Assembly (NCBI GenBank): GCA_964247055.1 | Contig: OZ176051.1 | Span: 14,756,001 to 14,820,000 of the forward strand | Direction: 5' to 3' | Length of the DNA stretch: 64,000 nucleotides | Origin: Paragordius varius | Taxonomy: Eukaryota; Nematomorpha | Part shown: piece by piece, positions 26,001-34,388 of the stretch | Layout of the letters: each line of letters starts with the position of its first letter | Numbering within the stretch: position 1 is the first letter of the stretch | The notes under the pieces: generated by a model | Told to the model about the DNA's origin: nothing | What the model saw: only the letters and a program-made list of their open reading frames with translations | Database searches by the model: none | Made by a program: the position numbers and the translations under genes

Positions 26001-28139
26001 ATTTGGATATATAAAAAACTTTCGTTTACCTAAAAAATAATTGCTATATTTCCTTACATTTTCAATCGCACTAACAAATCATATCATTCCTTTATTATAT
26101 TACTAATAATAGAGGTGCTAGAATATGAAGGTGTCTTGATTAATTTAATCATACTTTAATGATGTATCATAAAGCAGTCGATAATCTATCTATAATCATT
26201 TTTATAATTTATTTAAGTAGGATTACTGCTCCTGTCCAATATTTAACAATACCTACATAATGTTGGTCATGATTGAAATTAAATAATTTTTTCTTCCTTT
26301 AACATTAATTTGTCATTAAATTATGGACAAATTTTGCTTTATCATAAGTTTTGTAACACCAATTGGTAAACTATAAAGTGGGGCTATGGTACTATGCCTC
26401 TTGTTTCAAAAATTTAATTATAAATTTTAAAAAATATAAAAAAAATAAAAATGCTTAACTAAACCATATATTTTTTGAAGCCCATGTTACCAATTAAAAA
26501 TAAAAATATAGTCCCATGTTACACCACAAAAATATTTGCGGATCCATAACTTTTATATTTTAATGCAAATTAATTTATTGTTTAAAATCTTGCTTCACAT
26601 AAGTCTAGGTTAGTCAACTGCCCTAATTTCCTAAATATATATTTGAATACTGGTAAGTCTACACAATTGGGTTTATTATATTATGCCCAGTGAAATTTGT
26701 TTGACATAAAATTCATATTTAGACTACCCACTTTATTGCGGGTCACTTCACATTATTTTTGATTAGCAATACAGTAGCGTATAGGTGAATGGCGTACCGA
26801 GCATTTGCGGCGCCCGGGGCATAAAACTCTTATGCCCCCCTCCCCCCCTCCTTTTTTAAAAGCCAATATCAATCTTCTTTCTGCCTCTTTTTAAGTAGTA
26901 AATGCTTTTCGATGATTGAGGCTATTTTCATGATGGATTAATATATCGTTTTCTCTCCATTTATTAAAACCATGCTTAGTTATAAAAGATGATGGTAGAG
27001 AATCAAATCGACCAATAAGTAGGAAACAAAAACAATACGCAGATCTGTTTTTTAGTGAATCTAAAAGAAAGCTAAGACCTCTTAACTTGAAATTTTTCTT
27101 TTTTACCGACACGTCGACAAAACCAAGATTAAGGCATTAAACGGTTATCTATAGGTATAGCACTTGAATTACTAATGGCATATTTGTAGTTTTCTCATCT
27201 CTAGTTTTTGGAAAAATAACTAGGGTCTCAAATATACTTAAGTATTATTAAGGGGTACCGTTATGTTTGTGTCACATACACTTTTTTCAATGTTATGGTC
27301 AGATATTTTCGATAAATAATATTTCATACTCATTCGCATTTTATTCTCTTTATAGATTTTTCGTTTTCTATTTGCTTAACTGCTGAGGGCATTGATATCA
27401 GATTAAAATAAAAAGTAATTATAAAAAATACAAGGCTGATAAAAACCTACATTGTTAGATATGGAAAAACTTGGAAATTTAAATAAATAAAATTGGATTT
27501 TAAATTAAATGTCGCAATTGTAAATTATGAGAATAAGAGATTAGGTTTTGACAGAGAAAGAAGTTAAACTAATTTAATAAAGACAATAAAGGAATCAACA
27601 ATATGTGCGTGATAAAGAAACGTTTATTAAGCGAAAAAATAAGTTTGCACATGTTGAAGGGAGTACCTACATGAAAGTTGGTTTTTGCATAATATTTGCT
27701 CTTGATCTCATTAATATAATTTTTATAATATTTTAGGGATTATTACGTAAACTGCTGAAAAATCTTATTTGAAAGTTGTCATTATTTTTGCATTTAAATT
27801 TAATTAGAATTTAGGCGCCCCTAAATAACGGCGCCTGGGGCAAGATGCATCTCCTTGGCCCCAGTAGACTATAAATGGAAATTAAACATTTTTTTTATTT
27901 TACAGACAACATTAAATTGTATATTTAATGATGGACAAAATAAGCTTTATACTACACGCAACTGTATTGCCAAAGTGGGTACTGTTTGCGTTGTAATAAC
28001 TGTAAATATAGTTTTATTAACTAAACATTCTTTTAATTTTTGTTATAGGATCGATTTAACAATGCAAAATTTTGATCCCTATTACGACACCTTTTTCTGC
28101 AAAAAACCGATCTCTGTTCATGAATGCAATTATATATAA
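8256..28139 (+). CDS. M13 (neprilysin-like) zinc metallopeptidase gene
   Basis: A spliced gene whose exons follow the M13 order. An N-terminal hydrophobic segment (residues about 8-25) is a signal peptide or type II anchor. The NPCVNFHDYSCKD signature follows at about residues 43-55, then the helical domain. Zinc site: ISHEMMHA (HExxH) at 20426-20452, and ESLADYYG (ExxxD, third ligand) in 24390-24452. The C-terminal exon ends in a paired-Cys tail. Phases match across introns 1-8 and across 24390-28139. M13 enzymes cleave small peptides outside the cell. Problems: no phase-consistent exon was found between 14420 and 20345 or between 20453 and 24389, and a candidate exon there holds an in-frame stop. 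The gene may be intact with missed exons, or recently dead. Family assignment is firm. Confidence 0.8.
8411..8569 (+). CDS. M13 copy C exon 2, N-terminal signature
   Basis: Acceptor TTTTTCAG. Encodes NPCVNFHDYSCKDF, the family's DPCxDFYxYAC-like motif just after the anchor. Ends in phase 1 at G|GTAATA. Intron 1 is 67 bp. Confidence 0.85.
8676..9187 (+). CDS. M13 copy C exon 3, helical domain
   Basis: 170 codons. It opens with the conserved EKLMHTFYRSCQTRKWQ, the M13 K-x-YxSC block, and later has the HMSDPKFFADSTIM block. Near codon 84 an (AAT)6 microsatellite encodes six Asn in a row, absent from copy B. Donor ATG|GTATCC is phase 0. Acceptor is AAATGATAG. Confidence 0.85.
9846..9920 (+). CDS. 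M13 copy C exon 4
   Basis: 25 codons, phase 0 on both sides, acceptor TTTTTATCTTTTAG. Same length as its copy B counterpart (4908-4982), with clear residue similarity (IRKATVYDESKNY against IRNAIVYAKSKDY). Confidence 0.8.
10018..10142 (+). CDS. M13 copy C exon 5
   Basis: 41 codons plus two bases. Contains the equivalent of the M13 W-xx-YL segment (SYLDEINRL) and YLTKVHHLL, shared with copy B. Phase 2 donor AG|GTTTAG joins A of exon 6. Confidence 0.8.
10486..11567. mobile_element. TAA-flanked TIR element E1 in intron 5
   Basis: Left end CACTAGACAACAAATTTT and right end, reversed, CACTGGACAACAAATTTT. Both ends are flanked by TAA (10483-10485 and 11568-11570), a three-base target duplication like that of PIF/Harbinger elements. 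Internal sequence from about 10640 to 11035 matches element E2 near 46.7-47.05 kb. No transposase is visible, so this is a non-autonomous copy. Confidence 0.7.
11744..11969 (+). CDS. M13 copy C exon 6
   Basis: Completes an AGA codon with exon 5, then 75 codons to CAA|GTAATA. Contains YYQDLICPYISAC and the C-x-Y block HYCNYITENHFPD, matching the M13 segment where a Cys precedes the C-x-xYV block. Ends in VLYSKNQLVQ. Confidence 0.8.
12002..12192. mobile_element. hAT MITE in intron 6
   Basis: About 190 bp, starting CAGCGATTTTTAAACCGCGGCC and ending ACGGAGCAACCCTG, with the GC-rich subterminal block usual in hAT MITEs. Flanking octamers agree at only five of eight bases, so the insertion is old. 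Confidence 0.5.
12287..12385 (+). CDS. M13 copy C exon 7
   Basis: 33 codons in phase 0. VNQLFNALRREVIHTINES corresponds to the M13 helix with the pattern LI.xIRxxFxxxL. The copy B counterpart is 6159-6255. Confidence 0.8.
13777..13854 (+). CDS. M13 copy C exon 8
   Basis: 26 codons in phase 0 with consensus splice sites (ATACAG acceptor, AAG|GTTAAA donor). The peptide, with IKLETFPKFSVHN, sits where M13 proteins have the KIGYP region, but similarity is weak. Confidence 0.55.
14367..14419 (+). CDS. M13 copy C exon 9
   Basis: 17 codons plus two bases, acceptor CACTAG, donor AAATT|GTAAGT. NLRINDYDYNIQILRKL fits the M13 segment L-x-I-x-xxDY-x-xNI. It follows exon 8 in phase 0. The next exon in phase could not be found. 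Confidence 0.55.
14812..14861 (+). CDS. candidate M13 exon before the zinc-helix exon
   Basis: After the acceptor TTGATTGCAG one frame reads IDSYKIHIPSKVL, resembling the M13 block N-A-Y-Y, then I-x-F-P-A-x-I-L. Neither its 5' nor 3' phase matches the neighbouring exons, and no GT donor sits where needed. It is either a broken exon or chance. Confidence 0.25.
15529..16100. repeat. tandem direct repeat, 2 x 286 bp
   Basis: Two nearly identical 286-bp units start at 15529 and 15815 (ATTCCGAATCTCACTTATC). They differ by a few bases and short A/T-run lengths, so the duplication is recent. Related but diverged copies lie near 36.32-36.57 and 38.86-39.18 kb. No coding signal. Confidence 0.85.
16200..19075 (-). 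mobile_element. RTE (BovB-like) LINE, broken, in M13 intron
   Basis: A near full-length RTE retrotransposon antisense to the M13 gene. Pieces in order from its 5' end: endonuclease (18992-18621, CWNVRSL, LGLTETK, VVYAPTS), endonuclease C-terminus (18495-18235, QIDYIICP), reverse transcriptase (17931-17170, PISHASKV-type fingers, NQAGFMKGKSTRDH, DYRQAFDS), the palm with FADDTTLIAES (17121-16804), and the thumb/tail with TTYGCESWTLRK (16742-16236). At least four frameshifts or stops separate the pieces, so it is inactive. The 5' region (19026-19048) contains GGAAGGCAATGGCAAACCAC, similar to the 5' region of vertebrate BovB. The stop codon region has a hairpin (AAGTCGT-AA-ACGACTT, 16238-16253). 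Confidence 0.88.
20018..20070. repeat. (TA)n microsatellite
   Basis: About 26 uninterrupted TA units. Open frames running through it on either strand are artefacts of the repeat. Confidence 0.95.
20346..20452 (+). CDS. M13 copy C catalytic exon, HExxH
   Basis: Acceptor TTCGTTTAG, donor GCA|GTAAAT. Two leading bases, then 35 codons: GMLQGYFFDPNNSE, then KLGFLISHEMMHA. This reproduces the M13 pattern G-I-L-Q-P-P-F-F ... G-x-x-I-x-H-E-x-x-H-A. Both zinc-binding His and the catalytic Glu are present. The exon sits between the two LINE insertions. Confidence 0.85.
20819..23765 (-). mobile_element. RTE LINE, almost intact, in M13 intron
   Basis: A 2.95-kb RTE element antisense to the M13 gene. 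The main frame (23583-20923) holds the endonuclease (LQETRYRGNG, NGVAIIIN, SIYAPQ, GDFNGHLG, QIDFILVP) and reverse transcriptase (YRGIKLMSH, NQFGFMPGKST, DIEKAFDRIPRE, GVYQGSSLTPLL, LMYADDIIIL). The protein probably starts at 23765. Two small indels near 23.58-23.63 kb cut off the N-terminal 60 or so residues, and one extra A near 20.94 kb shifts the last 35 residues (LAEYELNAEDAIDRVLW in the other frame). The 3' end is a (TAA)n tail, as RTE elements have. Only three frame breaks, so a recent arrival. Confidence 0.92.
20923..23583 (-). CDS. RTE endonuclease-reverse transcriptase, 886-codon frame
   Basis: Uninterrupted frame covering most of the AP-type endonuclease and the whole reverse transcriptase, including the catalytic YADD box. 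RTE proteins nick target DNA and copy their own RNA at the nick (target-primed reverse transcription). The upstream N-terminus containing NVGSLKKK is out of frame, so this protein as it stands lacks part of the endonuclease start. Confidence 0.88.
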   Translation of the reverse strand: MILALQETRYRGNGARTLEENYRLYYSGESGGRNGVAIIINPKLSNQVKEVRRYNSRIMNLDILVGNEVITVFSIYAPQIGLPKQEKEQFYETLDEKIVALPQLRVKFLCGDFNGHLGSKRESFEIWHGGHSYGKRNEEGINLLRFAQSHNLAIANTFFEKRESHLVTFKSGINKSQIDFILVPRELLKLVIDCKVVPNLEVSSQHNLLICKFFVKEKSKQSGSYSKRLKSIKWEKLSEKRQAFIKEIRLSEDGGLNGDWDKVSQLIKKAGTLVCGLKGGKSQVYREAWLYDERIILMSREKGKAFDKWRHTRNDDDRDKYKSLNKELKKLVGQVKKEKMNLFYDELNSKQGLNKVYKVAQQRNKRRMDLPGYATAIKGKDGSLLCENVEILKRWKEYFVTLDEGVDEIFFPNTVEATDRPIEAITQKEVESNLLEMPNNKAVGSDDININCWKVLGNSGLNFLERVFNKVVSTYEIPVEWKESLTVPLFKGKGDINECSNYRGIKLMSHTMKLFEKIIEKRIRKMISIEGNQFGFMPGKSTVDPIHAVRRLIEKHIEKKKELHGVLIDIEKAFDRIPRETIWWSLRRKKVPESYIKLLQIYESHTSRIKTPQGLSEPFSIKHGVYQGSSLTPLLFIICMDEVAKVVNVSSGWYLMYADDIIILSDSLIEVKRTVNRWVVMLDQYGLKVNKAKTELITFGGPQHEMVVDDSWVLKGKESCKYLGAMLSADGSLTDDINLRIKSSWVNWKKISSVLCDRNIDVRVKGKIYSSVVQPSIMYNSQTWGVKKSEERQFNVTEMKILRMMCGVTRKDRIENRFIRGSTDIKPIVERMSKNRLRWFGHIERRDSNYIAKVIDGYIVEGKRGRGRPKTKWIDTVKKRASRIRA
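24281..24340 (+). CDS. candidate M13 exon with in-frame stop
   Basis: After the acceptor CTACTTTTAG one frame reads FVLEHYSKCHKGQIN then TAA. Position and residues suit the M13 segment F-x6-C-x4-Y just before the ExxxD exon. If it is a true exon, the gene is interrupted here. If not, the linking exon is elsewhere. Confidence 0.25.
24390..24452 (+). CDS. M13 copy C exon, ExxxD zinc ligand
   Basis: 21 codons, phase 0 both sides: KLIAILDESLADYYGVRNAY. This matches the M13 block G-E-N-I-A-D-x-G-G-x-x-x-A-Y, with Glu as third zinc ligand and Asp as its partner. Confidence 0.85.
25244..25517. mobile_element. CAGNGGCGTAGCT-type hAT MITE
   Basis: 274 bp. Right end reversed is CAGAGGCGTAGCTAGGGG; left end is the degraded CATAGGGCGTAGCTTTT. 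A pure C run of about 19 lies at 25291-25309. Similar to the copies at 28439-28686 and 60651, and related to the larger copy at 26772-27868. Confidence 0.7.
25750..25827 (+). CDS. M13 copy C exon, post-ExxxD
   Basis: 26 codons in phase 0, ALLKTITFKTQD then INRQFLVEYSK. It corresponds to the M13 segment ending L-F-F-x-x-F-A-Q before W-C. Confidence 0.75.
25901..25977 (+). CDS. M13 copy C exon, FFC..H.P block
   Basis: 25 codons plus two bases. FFCTATKPYFRD and SDHPQDPQR match the M13 pattern W-C-x8-(10)-x-D-x-H-S-P-x-x-F-R. Phase 2 joins exactly to the last exon (CG|G). Confidence 0.8.
26772..27868 (-). mobile_element. internally deleted hAT with TTF-type zinc finger
   Basis: Left end CAGTAGCGTATAGG with poly-C at about 26836-26850; right side ends GCGCCTGGGGC and GGCCCCAG. 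On the minus strand, 27112-26891 encodes a TTF-type zinc-finger piece of a ZMYM1-like hAT transposase: SAYCFCFLLIG, SSFITKHGFNKW and HHENSLNHRKAF. The catalytic core is missing. It ties the CAGNGGCGTAGC MITEs to the hAT superfamily. Confidence 0.65.
28049..28139 (+). CDS. M13 copy C last exon
   Basis: Acceptor TTTTTGTTATAG. After completing CGG it reads IDLTMQNFDPYYDTFFC, ending ECNYI and TAA. M13 proteins end with N-x-x-x-F-x-x-x-F-x-C ... C-x-x-W; here the final aromatic position is Tyr-Ile. AATAAA at 28181-28186 can serve for polyadenylation. Confidence 0.85.
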
Positions 28140-28438
28140 CACAAGATATGTCTAAATCATTTTAAATTCTACCTCTCATAAATAAATTGTTATCCATAAA
28201 TAAGTAGTATTGTGAAGTTTAGAGGGTATGGTGAAAAATATTAATAGTCCATAAAAATAATATATGTTCGGTATTTTAATATCGTTATAGTAGTAATATG
28301 GCAAAAACTTTTTGAAAAAATTATCTCCTGCAACACGATTATTTTTTATATGCTACACGGTTTGGTTTGAGAATTTAAAAATGGAAAACTGAACTTATGT
28401 GGTGAGCAAAAACGAATAGGATTAGAAGAAGGTTGGGT

Positions 28439-28686
28439 CAGAGGCGTAGCTTGCATTTCGGGGGGCCTGTTGAATAAAACCGTGATGGCACCCCCCCCCC
28501 CTCCATCACCCCTTGCATTTTACAAAAATAATCAAATTCAAACTGCACCCATTAATGGGTGTTATGTATTATTTAAATAACTTTTAAATACCTATTTTTT
28601 TAAATAAAATTAAAAAAAATTATAATACGGCGCCCCTTCAACTTTGGAGTTCGGTGCATCACCCCTTTCCCTTAGTTACGCCACTG
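28439..28686. mobile_element. CAGNGGCGTAGCT-type hAT MITE
   Basis: 248 bp. Left CAGAGGCGTAGCTTGC, right reversed CAGTGGCGTAACTAAGG. Flanking octamers GGTTGGGT and GGTGGGGA agree at six of eight positions, consistent with an old 8-bp target duplication. Poly-C run at 28491-28501. Confidence 0.7.
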
Positions 28687-28849
28687 GGTGGGGATCAAAT
28701 GTCAGGAGAATGCAAAAATTTAGTGCGATTTTAGCAGCAGATAGTTTTTAACGTATATTTCGAAATAGTTGGACATTTTATAAAGAGATCTTAAATGTTT
28801 TATAAGGTAAAAGAATCATTTTTATATTAAGAGTAAGATTTACAGTCTT

Positions 28850-29270
28850 CTTGGACACCCCATTAAAGTGTATACCTTACAGACATTGACAGTAAAAATA
28901 AAGCACTTGAGGTTACTCAAATGAGAATGCTTAGATTGATGTGCGGTATAAGAAAAAAATCAACCATTTTTTTATATTATCTATCTCATATAATAGATCT
29001 GTTACAGATAGGGATATAACCATTATATATTAAAGTATTTCTGAAAGAAGGTTCCATAAAAAATTTGAAAAGCATGTATAGATCTCATCATAATAAATTT
29101 GTTCACAGAGCGTATCAGATGGTCTTAAAACAAACCAGGGCGATTAGGATCAGCAATCGGTCCATCGCTATTTATTACAGGCTGGACGAATTTTCAAAAG
29201 AAGTGAGATTACTTTTTTTATGCATATAAATGCCTACGAAATCGAAAAAATGGCAAGGATTGTTATGTTA
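28850..29270 (+). mobile_element. RTE LINE 3' fragment
   Basis: Short stretch resembling the region after the reverse transcriptase of the LINE at 20.8-23.8 kb: MRMLRLMCGIRKK here against MKILRMMCGVTRK there. Interrupted by stops, old and dead. Confidence 0.55.
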
Positions 29271-30274
29271 CAACTGTATTGTTTAAAATTAATAATAGAA
29301 AAGGTAATTTATAAATTTTGGTAGGAAAACAAGAATTAATTCATGCAAACACAATATTTAGGGTTACGCATATGATGTACAGTACTTTGATTTAGCCAAC
29401 AATGAACTTATAACTCTTAAATATAAGCAATAAAACAAAAATCATATCGTATTCACAGAAATGAGAAGTAGATCAGGGGATTCCAACAATATCGCCCGAA
29501 AAACAATTGATTTAATTAAATAAATAGAAAGAATTTAATTTTAAATCAACAAATTGAATCATGATGTTATTAATTATTGTTTTTGTATATTAATATAGAT
29601 ATAATATATATATTTATCTATGAACACCATCAATGATCAGTTAAGTATTATTTCAAAGTCGTATATTTTTACACATATTTGCCTTATATTGTAAATAGCT
29701 ATGATTTTTTAAAGTAAAAATTATGAATTTATATTTTACGGTAAAAATTAATTTTTACGGACAAACAAAGGAAATATATGTTTACCGTAAGGGTTACTGG
29801 TTAACATCGCAGGTAAAAAAATTTAAATTTACTAAATACTTTTACCCCACCCCACCAGGGTAACCGAGAGAATGGTGATTTCGAAACTTATTTTTTAACA
29901 TATAAATATACCTTAAATTAGTTTTTAGATAAAATATACAGTTTTTATATTAATCCGCTGAAATAGTTTCAAAAGCCTTATTTGTTTAGTCGGTTTTTTA
30001 TGATCAAATATACTAACTGTGGGGAAATAATTTTTACCTATTTGTATCTAATTATCCTGAATGATTCATTAATAGTTTCTGTGCGAAAAAAAACAAAAAC
30101 TGGAATTATAGAGACAATATTAGAAACTAATCGATTATTTTTTTAAAATGGCAGCCATACTTTTATAAATTCATTGTTATAGATTTTAAAATAATAAGAC
30201 ACAAATCGTTCACAGACTTAATTATACAATAAAAAATTGAAATCATACGAAAACGTAGAAACTAAAGAGCAATT
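29271..30274. other. AT-rich stretch, no gene seen
   Basis: No supported exon or terminal repeat. Confidence 0.4.
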
Positions 30275-31377
30275 AATTACACCCATTATTTTTGCATCTT
30301 CTGATACCTAATGGCATGGATAGGCCAAAACAAAAAAGAAAATTGAGGCCACCAATAAGATTTTTCCAAAATTTAATTTTTAATTTTGTATTTAATTCAA
30401 AAATAACAATCATTCCTCGTGCACATATTTTTAAATATTCAAACAAGCAAGTCGATACAAGTAATATTCCATGCATGGATAACAAAGGCATTAAATAAGA
30501 TACTAAACAAGCTAAGAGCCAAAGTATTAAAAATCTAAAAGGGCTTGCTTAGTATAGTGTGATAGATCCGGGCGGCTGCACAAGCTCTGCATATCCCCCA
30601 AGCGATCCTATAATAATGCCAGATGTGGCAAAGATCAATAAGTAATCGTAAAGTCCAATAAGAGAGACTTGCAAGCAAAATCCAGGCAAATTGACATGTC
30701 AAATTAACCAATTTACAGAGTAAAGTTAGATAAATTCTACAATTAAATTGAATATAAATTAGGTAAATAAAAATGGTCCAATCCCATAATAGTAAATTCT
30801 ACTAAAAGTGGCTACACAACATCCATCTGAAATTCAAAATACAAAACAACCAATAATTTTAAAAAAAACAAGGTATATCCACTACGTATAAATAAAGGCT
30901 TTTTTATAAGAAACAACTCAAAAGAAAAATAATAAGTACTCGAAAGAACGAAATCTAACAAAAAAATATAGCCTATCTGAAACAAAGGTTTAAACCATAG
31001 AATGCCTTTTTTTAGTATTTTTTAAAAAAAATTTATATGTGTTAAAAACTCACTTGAAAAAAAAGACTAAATTTTGACGTTTAAGTCCGTACTATTTTTT
31101 TCTCTCTGATATTTAAATGACATATTTATATTCAAAAGATAGAGTTTAAAACGCTTTATTAAATGATATTAAGTTTATAATATAATAACATTTATAAAGT
31201 TATAGTTAATCTCTCGATTTTCATTTGTTTTTGAAAAATTGAAAAACCTATAAAATTTCGAAATTCTGATTGGCGGAATTAAATTTTTTCAAATTCGGTT
31301 TTATAACACTGAAATTACTCATAATTTAAAAAGTTTGAGTGGTGGTGCTCAAAAATGTCCAAATTTGTCGACTAGTG
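30275..31377. repeat. 1.1-kb direct duplication, copy 1
   Basis: Aligns along its length with 31490-32553, with scattered substitutions and short indels. Its right end, reversed, reads CACTAGTCGACAAATTTGG, resembling the ends of elements E1 and E3. Minus-strand frames seen in copy 2 are broken here. Confidence 0.8.
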
Positions 31378-31489
31378 TTATACATAGTTTGTATTTCTAC
31401 CCTACCATCACATTAAGAAGTTGTACTACTTTCCTAAAAATATAAACACTACTCACCATGTATAATAGCACAGCTCAACAAGGTATTGC

Positions 31490-32553
31490 ACCACCCCATT
31501 ATTTGTGCATTTTCCGATAATGGCATGGAAAGGCCAAAAGAAAAAGAAAATTGAGGCCACCAATAGGATTTTTCCGAAATTTAATTTTCAAATTTGTATT
31601 TAATTTAAAAATAACAATCATTCCTCATGACGAACAAGTCGATACAAGTAATATTCCATGCAGGAATAACAAAATTCTAGGCATTAAATAAGATACTAAA
31701 CAAGCTAAGAGCCAAAGTATTAAAAATCTAAAAGGGGCTTATGTATAGTGTGATAGATCCGGGCGGCTGCACAAGCTCTGCATATCCCCCAAGCGATCCA
31801 ATTATGCCAGATATGGCAAAGATAACAATAAGTAATCGTAAAGCCCGATAAGAGAGACTTGCAAGCAAAATCCAGGCAAATTGACATTTCAAATTAACCA
31901 ATTCACAAAATAAAGTTAGATAATTCCTACAATTAAATTGAATAAAAAGATTAGGTAAATAAAATGGTCCAATCCCATAATAGTAAATTCTACTAAAAGT
32001 GGCTACACAACATCCATCTGAAAAAAATACAAAACAACCATAAAAAAATAAAGTATATCCACTAGGTATAAATAAAGGATTTTTTGTAAGAACCAACTCA
32101 AGAAAAAAAAGCCTAATAAGCACTCAAAAGAACGAAAACTAACAAAAAATATAGCCTATCTAAAAGCCGAAGGCTAAAACCATAGGCTTTTTTTAGTATT
32201 TTTTTAAAATTTTTTTATACGTAATAAAAATTCACTTGAAAGAAAAAGATCAAATTTTTTAAGTCCGTACTATTTTTTGTCTCTGATATTTAAATGACAT
32301 ATTTATATTCAAAAGATAGAGTTTAAAACGCTTTATTATATGATATTAAGTTTATAATATAATAACATTTTATTATAAAGTTATATTTAATTTTCTCTCG
32401 ATTTTCTCTTGTTTTTAAAAATTGAAAAACCTATTCGAAATTTGATTGGCGGGATCAAAAATATTTTCACCTTCGGTTTTAAAACACTGAAATTAGTCAT
32501 AATTTAAAAGTTTGAGTGTGGTGCTCAAAAATGTCCAAATTTGTCGACTAGTG
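31490..32553. repeat. 1.1-kb direct duplication, copy 2
   Basis: Second unit, separated from the first by about 110 bp. It ends with the same CACTAGTCGACAAATTTGG (reversed). It contains the 131-codon minus-strand frame at 32123-31728. Confidence 0.8.
31728..32123 (-). CDS. hydrophobic frame in duplicated repeat, doubtful
   Basis: 131 codons rich in hydrophobic and aromatic residues, with possible membrane segments (ATFSRIYYYGIGPFYLPNLF and LLIVIFAISGIIGSLGGYA). The sister copy at 30.54-30.96 kb has indels breaking this frame, so selection for protein is not evident. Not recognised; possibly a remnant of a membrane protein gene, or chance. Confidence 0.2.
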   Translation of the reverse strand: MLIRLFFLELVLTKNPLFIPSGYTLFFYGCFVFFSDGCCVATFSRIYYYGIGPFYLPNLFIQFNCRNYLTLFCELVNLKCQFAWILLASLSYRALRLLIVIFAISGIIGSLGGYAELVQPPGSITLYISPF

Positions 32554-34388
32554 TAGTATAAACGTTCCTGCTGTGGAATCCGTCACACATTATGAACACA
32601 GGTAAAAACTGTTCGTTAAAATTTTGTATAGATATACTGAGTATTCCCAATATATTTGGTTAAGTGCAAACAGAGAACAAATCCCAGAGGCGCCGATTGC
32701 GCTAAAATCCAATTATCATATCTCCTTTATATCCATTAGCCACGATGGGGTTAACGCCATTATATTATATATGTAACATTGTTTGTAGATTATTTTCTTA
32801 GCTTACGATGGCAATTAGTAGTAATTGTACTTTCTATCAAGCAATTGGTGGCTTTATGAGACGAACATTATGTGTGACTGATGGGTTAATAACAAGGAGG
32901 AAACGCATCTCAAACTATGACACGTGGGAAACACTCTCCTCTTAAAAATTATTTCATACACCAATTGCTTGATAGGAAGTACTATCACTACCAATTGCAA
33001 TGGTATAAGAGATTCTCCAAATTAAACTTCATATTTATTATTAAGATGGCGTTTTCTCCTTATTGATTTCATTAAAAGGGGACGTGTTTTTCTTTAAAAG
33101 ACAACCATACTTTATAAAAGCATAATTCCCACTACAATTTATAATTGGATGTACCAATTCCATTACTTGTCTCGTTTAAACATAAGGAATTATATTAATA
33201 ATGATAAATTGAAAAATATATTTTTTTTTAAAAAAAGGTCATTTGATCGTAATTATATAGTTTTGGGTATGATCCATACTATTGTAATGTTAATTTTTAC
33301 TGTATCAAAATACCATGTGACGGCATAGTACCTATAAATATCAGCTTTTGTTCAAATAGTAAAATATGGCTTTTTGATTGGAATCAGTTACGTTGTACCA
33401 CGATATATGTTTTAAAATGAATACAACGACTAATTTAGACATAACATAAGACTGTTAAAAATTGCAAATACAATATAATACTTAATCTTACCAATTTTTA
33501 CTAATTAATTACAATACTTATAACAAAATACTAGATCTTATAAGCATTTGTTTTATCAGTATTTTCACAAACTTTTTGCTTAGGACATATTTCAAAGGGC
33601 CGCCGTACAGCCCGCAGGCCTGCATTAGACCCTGTTCTAAAAAGTATAAGTGTATGTAATCAAAATGTCTTTTAATTATATCCATTAAAATTATTGATAT
33701 ATATGTGAATAAATGGCAAACAATCTTTTTTAGTAGAAATTATGAATCAAATTTTACAGAAAAAATATTTACATAGATTTCCGCTACACTCGCTTATAAA
33801 CTTCTGCTTGTATCATTTTTTGCACGGGTTAATATTGAATAGTTTATATTAGACTGACAATATTTATTCAAAGTGAATTACGCATTGTATAATCATAAGA
33901 CACATCCTGCAGGTAAATTTTGGAATTTTATTCATTGAACAGCAAAAACCAAATTAATCCCCAGAGAGGAGAAAGTATCAAATACACAAAGAAGTTAACA
34001 AGAATATTTACAAAATCTTTACAGCAACACCGTATAATTGAGAAAAATATTGATACATATATTTTATTTTTTAAGAGTGAAAACGAAGATAAACCAAATC
34101 TCACAAGTTATTTTTACAGACCAAGTTAAACAATGTTTTAAATTTGTTTTGTTTCCAACTATAGTATGATAAACTAATAATAAATATTTTCGTCACACCT
34201 CTATAAATAAATATACCGTTTAAGTCAAATATCAATGTTCTATTCCTGTCTTTTGAAAGTTTCCAGCCTGTTATGCTATTAATTCCTGCACGGAAGGCTC
34301 AGAAGTAATGTAATGCTGGTAAAACTGAAATTATTGAAATGTTTAATAAACTAATACGATTGTAATCCAAAATTATTCTTTCAATTGA
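32554..34388. other. mostly non-coding stretch
   Basis: Nothing recognised. A 69-codon plus frame at 33920-34129, rich in Lys and Asn, has no start context or splice support. Confidence 0.35.

Noticed and set aside
27904-27990. Open segment TTLNCIFNDGQNKLYTTRNC with acceptor TTTTACAG, first taken as an M13 exon
   Set aside because: Its phase fits neither neighbour, whereas exon 25901-25977 joins directly and exactly to 28049-28139.
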